The position numbers and the translations under genes were made by a program. The notes beneath the pieces were generated by a model. That model saw nothing but the letters and a program-made list of their open reading frames with translations. It was not told where the DNA came from and made no database searches. From assembly GCA_964611385.1 (NCBI GenBank), contig CAZSXS010000001.1, forward strand, positions 1 to 64,000: 64,000 nucleotides of DNA, in the 5' to 3' direction. Source of the DNA: CAZSXS01 sp964611385 (GTDB lineage Bacteria; Bacillota; Clostridia; Lachnospirales; CAYPQA01). Below are positions 58,152 to 64,000 of the stretch, piece by piece (positions within the stretch are counted from its first letter, which is position 1; each line of letters opens with the position of its first letter).

Positions 58152-59445
58152 AAAACATAACTTTAAACACAATATGATTCTTTCCATTCGTTGTTCGATT
58201 GAAAGCAAGCACGGAGGCGTTGAAGTCCTCGACTATTCGGCGGAGGCTATAAAGACCCAAGCCCCGGTCGCTGCCTTTTTTTGTGCTGTATCCTTTTTTA
58301 AAGAGTCTTTGTAGCACTTCATCTGAAAGCAGGGGGCAGGCGTTGCTCACCTCAATGACCAGAGCTTCATACTGACGATAGATACGCACCAGTACCATCT
58401 CTGGCTCTTGATCCTGTGCTCTTTCCTGTACGGCTTCGACAGCATTATCGATCAAGATGCCAAAGATTTCAGACAAGTGATAGTCATCAATATCAGCCGC
58501 CAAGCCATAGTCCCCTAGCTCAACCTCTACTCGTATCCCCAGGTTTTCTGCATCCATGACCTTGGAGGCAATAAGTGCGGAAACAAAGGGGCGTTTGATG
58601 TCCAAAAAGCGGGAAAGATATTTGTTTTCGCCGGAAACCTTAGTATATTCAGCAATGGCAGCCGACAGGCTTTCGTGGGTATGGAACATATTAGGGAGCA
58701 TGGATATAGCTTGCGTGCGGTTTTTTTCTTCATGAAGGCGGTTCCGCAGCCGGGCAATGGATTCGTTAAACACCTCCATAAAGCGGGCGTCTCCCGTACT
58801 TTTTTCCTTGCTTGAAAGCGAACTTGATTCATAAAGCAGGCCATTCAATAGGTTTAGTAAAATCAGAAAGGGAAGAAGGGCAAAAATGAGATAAGAGGGA
58901 AGCAAGGCTCCCATGCGATGACTAAGGATAAGCAAAAAAAGGAAGATGAAAAGGTTAAAGAGAATTCGCTTTGTAAGCAGGGGTTTTTTCGTCATGAGCC
59001 CAAAAAGCCGATCCAGAGGTAAGCCAAGTAGTAGTACTCCTACCAAGCCGGTACAGATCCCCCTTAGCAGCAGTTCCCGTTGAAATACCTCCATGTCTTC
59101 CAGGGGGAGCAGAAAATGAAGGGCAAAAAAACGAAGCCCCAGCCAAAGAGCGCCCACAATGCAAACAGAAACGAGGCACACATGAAAGGCATCCGTCCAC
59201 TTGAGCTTGAACAGCCCCTTTAGGCTGAGGAGCAGAATGAGTAGGTAAACCATCTCATCAATGGTTGTTTCTGTTCGTACACAAAGTGTATAAAGCAAGG
59301 TGGCCATCAGTACAGAGCCTAAAAGCTTCACTACTCGTGCTACTGAGGGCCTTTGTAGGCTGTAGCCTGTCATTTTGGCAGCCACAAGCACGGGCAACAG
59401 AACGTCAAAGAAATTGCCAGCATAGGATTGTAAAAGGATATACAT
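58150..59445 (-). CDS. Sensor histidine kinase with GHKL ATPase (AgrC/NatK-like)
   Basis: This 431-aa protein has about six N-terminal membrane helices (1-215), a helical dimerisation part with MLPNMFHTHESLSAAIAEY, and a GHKL ATPase domain with HLSEIFGILIDNAVEAVQE (N box) and KKGSDRGLGLYSLRRIVEDF (G box). It belongs to the class that pairs with LytTR regulators. It overlaps the regulator stop by 1 nt (TAATG). No agrB/agrD genes are near, so the signal is unknown. Confidence 0.9.
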   Translation of the reverse strand: MYILLQSYAGNFFDVLLPVLVAAKMTGYSLQRPSVARVVKLLGSVLMATLLYTLCVRTETTIDEMVYLLILLLSLKGLFKLKWTDAFHVCLVSVCIVGALWLGLRFFALHFLLPLEDMEVFQRELLLRGICTGLVGVLLLGLPLDRLFGLMTKKPLLTKRILFNLFIFLFLLILSHRMGALLPSYLIFALLPFLILLNLLNGLLYESSSLSSKEKSTGDARFMEVFNESIARLRNRLHEEKNRTQAISMLPNMFHTHESLSAAIAEYTKVSGENKYLSRFLDIKRPFVSALIASKVMDAENLGIRVEVELGDYGLAADIDDYHLSEIFGILIDNAVEAVQERAQDQEPEMVLVRIYRQYEALVIEVSNACPLLSDEVLQRLFKKGYSTKKGSDRGLGLYSLRRIVEDFNASVLAFNRTTNGKNHIVFKVMF

Positions 59446-60158
59446 TATTTTCCACCTGTCAGATTGGGCTTGAAGGCTCGGCCAATGGGTAGATTTTTAT
59501 GCGGCTTTCGTAATAAGAGCTCTGAACCCGAGGCATCCACCTTGATGACATAATTCATGTTAACGATGTAACTTTTGTGGCATTGCACAAAGGGTTCACT
59601 TAGCTTTTGCAGGAGTTGTTTTAAGGAATAATTTTTGATCACAAGCACATCGTCTGCCAGCCACACCGTTATATCATGGGACATGCATTCGATGTACACG
59701 ATATCCTCCTTAATCAGCCGATATCGCTTCCCTCCGGCTTCAAGCTCCAGAATGCTTCCCTTTTTCACCGACTTGTTGGCAAAGATCGTCTTTAGGGCTT
59801 CCACCAGGTCTTGTTTTCGGAAGGGTTTTTCCAAAAATTGATAACAGTGGGTTTCGTTGATCGCCTCAAAGACGGTTCCGGGATTGGCGGTTATGTAAAT
59901 AATGGGGGCATCAGCATAACGGGGATGATGCAGTGCATATTTTCCCACCTCTATACCAGCCTTATTATTTTTCGGAATGGCAATATCCAGCAAAAACAGG
60001 TCAATATACCCCTTGTCAATATGCTCTATGGCTTCCCGTACCGTTCCGGCGTTATAAATATGCACTACCCGCCCCAGCTCGGCAAAGGCGTCGGTGACAA
60101 TCTGCCCCACCCCCTTTTGGATAATCAGGTCATCCTCAAATATCAGAACACTAAACAT
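59445..60158 (-). CDS. LytTR-family response regulator
   Basis: This 237-aa regulator has a receiver domain (FSVLIFEDDLIIQKG, phosphoacceptor aspartate in LFLLDIAIPK, FLEKPFRKQDL) and a LytTR DNA-binding domain (DIVYIECMSHDITVWL, FVQCHKSYIVNMNYV). LytTR proteins bind direct repeats. The ATG at 60158 has AAGGAGGACGAA upstream; an in-frame ATG at 60227 lies before it without a site. A direct-repeat candidate is at 61091-61122. Confidence 0.92.
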   Translation of the reverse strand: MFSVLIFEDDLIIQKGVGQIVTDAFAELGRVVHIYNAGTVREAIEHIDKGYIDLFLLDIAIPKNNKAGIEVGKYALHHPRYADAPIIYITANPGTVFEAINETHCYQFLEKPFRKQDLVEALKTIFANKSVKKGSILELEAGGKRYRLIKEDIVYIECMSHDITVWLADDVLVIKNYSLKQLLQKLSEPFVQCHKSYIVNMNYVIKVDASGSELLLRKPHKNLPIGRAFKPNLTGGK

Positions 60159-60223
60159 TTCGTCCTCCTTATTGTATGAAAGCTGCTCGCAAGCTGTTTC
60201 GGGTGGTATCCCGTCTGTTGCTT

Positions 60224-60988
60224 TCATCGGATCGTTTTATGCAACTTGTGTCCGCTCATAGTATAGACGGCTAACAGGACAAGAACGAGATACCACAAGC
60301 GTATCACTGACCAACCAACGAAGGGCTGCATTCGGTAGCTGTCGGCAGTAAACTTCAAGCAATCTGATACCATAGATACGATGGGTCTTTCATAGCTATG
60401 CCACAGGGATTCATGCGATTTTAAATAAACCGGCTTCCCAGGTAGCAGGTGTTCCAGTTGTAGCTTGGTATAGAGAGCAAGGGTAGCGCTTAGACTGATC
60501 TTTTGATTCTGGGTGTTATACAGCATCAGGATCGGAAAGGAAAATTTGCTGCCAAACCCCAGACTTTGCGTATCTGTGCGGCAGTCAATCAAAATCAACA
60601 TGTCCACTACTTTATAATTTGTAAGGCTTTGTAGCAGGGGGATCGCTTGCATTTCCACCGCAACCAATCCCAGAGTCTTTTGCTCAGCAAAGACAGCTTG
60701 GAGTGGCGTGAGATTCGTATCATAGGCAACATAAACACTAAAGCCTTGCTGATAGTAAGAACGCAGCAGGGCTTTTCCCATTTCGTTCTCTTTGTCCGGC
60801 ACCAGCAGTAGGATCGCGCGCTCCCCGTTTTTATAATAACTAAAGGTTTCAGTAGCAAGCGTGGGTCTAAAGGGAAGCATGCCCAGGATGTAAAGTCCTA
60901 ACCATATCAATAGAAGCACCAGGCCTATAAGCCAGGATGTTTTAACTTTTTTAATAAGACATTCCCCTTTCCTGTTATCCACCACCAA
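60224..60988 (-). CDS. Membrane-anchored protein of unknown function (up to 254 aa)
   Basis: N- and C-terminal membrane segments (TSWLIGLVLLLIWLGLYILGML, and VIRLWYLVLVLLAVYTM) enclose an alpha/beta-like outer part (AILLLVPDKENEMGKALLRSYYQQGFSVYVAYD, VDMLILIDCRTDTQS) that recalls an alpha/beta-hydrolase without a clear nucleophile. The start is unclear: GTG at 60988 is only a few bases from the predicted transcript start, while AAAGGGG (60970-60964) is well placed for an ATT at 60955. It precedes the LytTR regulator gene. Confidence 0.75.
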   Translation of the reverse strand: MVVDNRKGECLIKKVKTSWLIGLVLLLIWLGLYILGMLPFRPTLATETFSYYKNGERAILLLVPDKENEMGKALLRSYYQQGFSVYVAYDTNLTPLQAVFAEQKTLGLVAVEMQAIPLLQSLTNYKVVDMLILIDCRTDTQSLGFGSKFSFPILMLYNTQNQKISLSATLALYTKLQLEHLLPGKPVYLKSHESLWHSYERPIVSMVSDCLKFTADSYRMQPFVGWSVIRLWYLVLVLLAVYTMSGHKLHKTIR

Positions 60989-61001
60989 ATATACCGGCAG
61001 T

Positions 61002-61031
61002 AGTATAGCAAACCCAGTGTTTCTGTGTCAA
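61002..61031 (-). promoter_or_regulatory. Promoter of the LytTR two-component operon
   Basis: On the minus strand TTGACA (61031-61026), an 18-bp spacer and TATACT (61007-61002). Transcription would start near 60994. Confidence 0.7.
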
Positions 61032-61090
61032 TCTTGCACTTTTTTTCTCGCCTTTTCTCCATTTGACTGTATACCGTTCAAAAGTTTTCA

Positions 61091-61122
61091 GTTGTTCGTG
61101 CTGTATATGGGTTGTTTGTGCA
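61091..61122 (+). promoter_or_regulatory. Direct repeats, candidate LytTR regulator site
   Basis: AGTTGTTCGTGC (61091-61102) and GGTTGTTTGTGC (61111-61122) start 20 bp apart, two helical turns. They lie just upstream of a weak promoter (TTGAAG 61131-61136, TATTGT 61154-61159) for the exported proteins at 61199 and 61790. Confidence 0.45.
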
Positions 61123-61198
61123 GCGCGTCTTGAAGGATGAGCTTTGATGGCGTATTGTTGTTTCAAAGGAAATGACAACAATAAGGGGAGGGAAAAGA

Positions 61199-61714
61199 AT
61201 GAAGAAAAATTGGAAGAAAAAAATAATGTGGGTGGCTGGGGTCTGCTCGGCTTTAGCATTGGCTTTCTTTCTGTATAACTACCTAAAACCCGCCGCTGTG
61301 GAAACGGTAGCCGGATTAGAGTTTGAAAACGCTACCCTGGGTATCTTGCCGGGAATTGATTTGGATGCCAGACAGAAAGAACTGCAAGAGATCCTGGATA
61401 AAAGCATGATTGCCTTTTCCATCAATACCAACCCAACCTTTGCCGACGGAGAGGCTCTGGGCAATCTGATGATTGAAAACCCGGAGAACAATGCAAAGCT
61501 TTTGGTGGTTGAGGTCTACTTGGATCTCACGAAGGAACTGGTCTACAAATCTAAAGCCATTAAACCGGGCTACTTCATTGAGGAAGTCAAGTTGGACACA
61601 AAGCTTTCTGAGGGCACCTATCCTGCAACCGCTTTCTTTAAGGGTTATACAGAGGATACCCAGGAATTTATCGGGCAGGCCGGTATGGAAATACTATTGC
61701 ACATTATGAGTTAA
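61199..61714 (+). CDS. Membrane-anchored exported protein of unknown function (171 aa)
   Basis: A basic start (MKKNWKKKIMW) and one membrane segment (VAGVCSALALAFFLYNYL) precede a beta-rich domain (SINTNPTFADGEALGNLMIENPENNAKLLVVEVYLDLTKELVYKS, GYFIEEVKLDTKLSEGTYPATAFFKGY). It resembles accessory proteins beside WxL- or pilus-like surface proteins, but no motif confirms it. AGGGGAGGGAAAAGA precedes the start. A hairpin (CTCTTGAA/TTCAAGAG, 61718-61760) separates it from the next gene. Confidence 0.78.
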   Translation: MKKNWKKKIMWVAGVCSALALAFFLYNYLKPAAVETVAGLEFENATLGILPGIDLDARQKELQEILDKSMIAFSINTNPTFADGEALGNLMIENPENNAKLLVVEVYLDLTKELVYKSKAIKPGYFIEEVKLDTKLSEGTYPATAFFKGYTEDTQEFIGQAGMEILLHIMS

Positions 61715-61789
61715 ACGCTCTTGAAACCGGCTTGTGGCAGTGTTAGGCCAAGTTCAAGAGAGAGGAAAAAAGAACAAGGAGGATTCAGT

Positions 61790-62392
61790 ATGAAAAGAAA
61801 GATTATTGCTGTTTTGGCTGCACTATCACTCAGCAGTGGCTTGGTGTATGCCTCGAACTACAACAGTGTGGATGTTACGGTGGGAGAGGGGCGGGAGATG
61901 ACCATGATCGGTTCTGTCCTTCCTTCTATAGTCTCTGTAACCATCCCCACCACCGTTCCCTTTGATATGAGTAAGAATTTGAGCGGCGAAAACAAAGCCG
62001 TGTCCCCGGTTGTTCCCTTCCGGAACAATTCAGCCTCTACCCTGTATGTTTCCATTCGGCAAACTACCATTGATATCAGCAAGTTTCCTGGAACGGCCTG
62101 GAGTGACGATGGCGTTGTGTATGAAAATGATAACAGTATCGCCGTGGGCTTTATGCGAGTGACCTCTGATTCAGCCTTGCGTCCCACAGACATTGAAGAC
62201 AACAAGACCACTTGGCTGATTAAAGGCGCCTTTAGCCAAGGCTTGGTGGAAATTCCCAAGAACTCATCCAAATTTACTTATGTAGTCGGTAAAATCGGTA
62301 AGTCAGTACCCGAAACCGGCGGTACAAACTTTACCGTTGTTCCAACCTTTGTGGTAACCACAACGACAGCAGGGCTTAGCTATAAAGAGTAA
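61790..62392 (+). CDS. Secreted beta-rich protein of unknown function (200 aa)
   Basis: A signal peptide (MKRKIIAVLAALSLSSGLVYA) with probable cleavage after VYA is followed by a beta-rich mature part (VSVTIPTTVPFDMSKNL..., VVPFRNNSASTLYVSIRQT) recalling WxL-like or spore-coat/pilin-like proteins, without their defining motifs. It has no membrane anchor, so it may be secreted or held by the protein at 61199. AAGGAGGATTCAGT precedes the start. Confidence 0.8.
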   Translation: MKRKIIAVLAALSLSSGLVYASNYNSVDVTVGEGREMTMIGSVLPSIVSVTIPTTVPFDMSKNLSGENKAVSPVVPFRNNSASTLYVSIRQTTIDISKFPGTAWSDDGVVYENDNSIAVGFMRVTSDSALRPTDIEDNKTTWLIKGAFSQGLVEIPKNSSKFTYVVGKIGKSVPETGGTNFTVVPTFVVTTTTAGLSYKE

Positions 62393-62481
62393 GCTTGCTA
62401 TATTACAAACGAGCATTAGTATCACAGCACGTGCCAAAAGAGCCATTACGGTACAATCTCCTTGAACCTTAATTGGATACC

Positions 62482-62534
62482 AAAAAACAGCCAAACTCGA
62501 AAGCGAGACTCGCTTCGTGTTTGGCTGTTTTTTG
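62482..62534. terminator. Bidirectional terminator
   Basis: CAAAAAACAGCCAAAC pairs with GTTTGGCTGTTTTTTG, with a second stem TCGAAAGCGAG/CTCGCTTCG in the loop. Confidence 0.9.
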
Positions 62535-62569
62535 TGGTGTAGCTTTCAACTCGCTGTTGTATAAGCTAC

Positions 62570-63703
62570 CTAATGACTATGTACATGATGCAAATCCGGC
62601 GTATGAGGATGAGCATGGCAGACTTCCTCATGCGTGTGCATATGGCTATGTTCTATTATAGAAGATGTACGCCTTTTCGCATGAGTAAGGTTTTGTTTGG
62701 CCGTATGATGGAGACGATCCTCCTTTTGCGTTTGGTTAAAATCATCATGCTTATGTGTATGATGCAAATCATCATGCCTGTGCTTATGCTCGTGTTTCAT
62801 TCTTTCGTGGGTGTGCTCGTGGTCATGGGTTTCTACGGTGCCAAAATAAGTGCCAATCAGCATAAGGCCAAAAGCAACTCCAAAGGACAGTGAAGGTTGC
62901 GCCTTAAAGAGCAAAAAGGAAATCAACACACCGATAAAGGGTGCAACAGCGTAATACGCACTGGTTCTGGCGGCCCCCAGTTCCCGTTGTGCGAGTATGT
63001 AGAAATAAATGCTCAACCCATAAGCGACGAAGCCAAGCAGCAGGGCAGCAAGTATATGCAGAGCCGTAGCCTGGTATTCTTTCAAAAAAACAGCGATCAA
63101 CAATGCACCAAAGCCTGAGCCAAAACCCTTGATAACCACAATTTGCATAGGATCCTTTAAGGACAGCATTCTTGTACAATTGTTTTCAAATCCCCAGCAC
63201 AAGCAAGCTAAAAGAACGAAAACAGAGCCCATGGAAAAGCGAATGTTCACAATGGAATCCACTGAGAGAATTGTAGTCGATATGGTGACTAAAGCTATGG
63301 CAATCCACATTCGTTTACCGATGGCTTCTTTAAAGATCAGCAGCGCAATCAGCGAAGTAACAACGATTTCGAAGTTGTTCAGCAAAGCGACACTGGCTGG
63401 GCTGGATGTGGAAATGCCCAACATTAAAAAGATTGGGGCGGCAATGTCTAAGATTATCATGGACAAAACAAAAGGAAGCTCCTTTTTTGTGATTCGAGCT
63501 TCCTTTTGTTCCGGCTGCTCTGCCTTGGACTTGCTTGTCAAAACTTGAATGGCAAGCATACCCAGTCCGACCCCCAAGTAAAGCAGAGCCGCCAAGAGCG
63601 TAGGCGATAGACGCTGTAATAAAACCTTAGAGAAGGGTGCGGATATTCCGTAAAAGACTGCGGCCAGTATAGCAGTAACGATCCCTATATTTTTCCCCTT
63701 CAA
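62570..63703 (-). CDS. DMT/EamA-family transporter with a histidine-rich C-terminal tail
   Basis: This 377-aa protein has ten membrane helices in two EamA repeats (VTAILAAVFYGISAPFSKVLLQRL ... PASVALLNNFEIVVTSLIALLIFKEAIG, and ARTSAYYAVAPFIGVLISFLLFKAQPS). About 85 tail residues (HDHEHTHERMKHEHKHRHDD and on) hold some 30 histidines with acidic and basic residues. The tail suggests binding of zinc, nickel or cobalt; the core resembles metabolite exporters. The start is TTG at 63703 with AAAGGAGATGAGAT upstream; an upstream ATG at 63754 has no site. Confidence 0.88.
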   Translation of the reverse strand: MKGKNIGIVTAILAAVFYGISAPFSKVLLQRLSPTLLAALLYLGVGLGMLAIQVLTSKSKAEQPEQKEARITKKELPFVLSMIILDIAAPIFLMLGISTSSPASVALLNNFEIVVTSLIALLIFKEAIGKRMWIAIALVTISTTILSVDSIVNIRFSMGSVFVLLACLCWGFENNCTRMLSLKDPMQIVVIKGFGSGFGALLIAVFLKEYQATALHILAALLLGFVAYGLSIYFYILAQRELGAARTSAYYAVAPFIGVLISFLLFKAQPSLSFGVAFGLMLIGTYFGTVETHDHEHTHERMKHEHKHRHDDLHHTHKHDDFNQTQKEDRLHHTAKQNLTHAKRRTSSIIEHSHMHTHEEVCHAHPHTPDLHHVHSH

Positions 63704-63749
63704 AATCTCATCTCCTTTTAGCCAAAGGCCTTCGGAACAAGCTATCAGA

Positions 63750-63782
63750 GGCAACCCTCTGAAAATCTAACAAAGGTTGCCT
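63750..63782. other. Intergenic hairpin
   Basis: AGGCAACC and GGTTGCCT form 8-bp arms. No T-run follows on either strand, so it is not a typical terminator. Confidence 0.45.
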
Positions 63783-63803
63783 TCAAAAAACTTTTCCAAA
63801 GGC

Positions 63804-64000
63804 CTAATGGCTTAACGTTATATATCGATTTACCCGACGGATATAGTCAGCATACTGCTGTTTAAAGACAGACAACAAATATTTTTCTTCATTTAAGATC
63901 TGCCGATGAAAGATCAGCAGGCCACATATAGCAAAGACAAGGTTCAACAGATTGGAGAAGCAAAAAGCTATGCCTACATATAAAAGATCAAAACCCACGA
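63804..64000 (-). CDS. C-terminal part of an isoprenylcysteine/phospholipid methyltransferase-like protein (cut by window end)
   Basis: The last 65 residues show a membrane helix (VGIAFCFSNLLNLVFAICGLLIF) and a tail EEKYLLSVFKQQYADYIRRVNRYI, close to the EE-x-L-x5-Y-x2-Y-x3-V-R(W/Y) end of ICMT and PEMT-type membrane methyltransferases. The rest of the gene lies beyond 64000. Class is inferred from the tail alone. Confidence 0.6.
   Translation of the reverse strand, partial: VGFDLLYVGIAFCFSNLLNLVFAICGLLIFHRQILNEEKYLLSVFKQQYADYIRRVNRYITLSH

Noticed and set aside
58150..60988. Agr-type quorum system (AgrC-like kinase and LytTR regulator)
   Set aside because: No AgrB protease or AgrD peptide was found beside it; the kinase class is broader.
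1..64000. tRNA or rRNA genes
   Set aside because: No cloverleaf with a GTTCGA-type arm or rRNA core sequence was seen on either strand, but this was by eye, not by a covariance search.

Overview
The window reads as chromosomal DNA of a spore-forming, low-to-mid GC member of the Clostridia (Firmicutes). The evidence is the block spoVB / yqfC-yqfD-phoH-yqfF(pgpH)-ybeY-era-recO, AGGAGG-type ribosome binding sites before nearly every gene, frequent TTG and GTG starts, and anaerobe-type proteins: an H-cluster-like iron-sulfur sensor and two uroporphyrinogen-decarboxylase (URO-D) family proteins. No rRNA, tRNA, CRISPR array or prophage was found. Genus cannot be told from sequence alone.

Layout. 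0-6 kb: an IS200/IS605-like end, two small proteins (Mur-ligase-like and OB-fold), a DUF6465-type protein, rdgB with a TIM-barrel isomerase, and thrS with a structured leader. The ThrRS is short and lacks the usual editing residues. 6-15.5 kb: tsaB-rimI-Lon-like protease, an Rpn-family nuclease, rsgA-rpe, a PfkB sugar kinase, and a purine-type permease overlapping a phosphoribosyltransferase. 15.7-23 kb: an HTH-cupin-acyl-CoA synthetase fusion, a URO-D protein, and a 1113-residue protein joining ferredoxin, hydrogenase-like H-cluster, PAS, GGDEF, GAF and PAS parts. 23-36 kb: the sporulation and housekeeping block, with a DUF3048 lipoprotein and a hotdog thioesterase inserted. 36-41 kb: an acyltransferase-like/URO-D divergent pair, radC, and a marR-flavoprotein-hydrolase operon. 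41-53 kb: a four-gene two-component operon, an exosortase with a VIT-vWA substrate candidate, an ABC exporter with a possible 25-residue leader peptide, and TldE-TldD. 53-64 kb: cell-surface functions (membrane Ser/Thr kinase with extracellular sensor, SLH-domain protein, LytTR two-component system, two exported proteins) and a His-tailed DMT transporter.

Two dispersed repeat families cross the window. The first (R1) is a GC-rich double-hairpin element (copies near 283, 3640, 13780, 18092, 33690); its long stem stays complementary although its sequence differs between copies. The second is a ~100-bp MITE-like element with TATACTCAGTC / GACTGAGTATA ends (5850, 6788, 15650, 45547); one copy encodes the last residues of the exosortase. 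In-frame short tandem repeats also recur at the 3' ends of genes (rpn, phoH, a histidine kinase).

Most promising for new biology: the H-cluster/GGDEF fusion (a likely redox- or gas-responsive c-di-GMP enzyme), the HTH-cupin-acyl-CoA synthetase fusion (enzyme and regulator in one chain), the exosortase/VIT pair with an 11-bp direct-repeat operator beside an OmpR-type regulator, and the two repeat families. Functions are inferred from motifs read by eye; no database search was possible.
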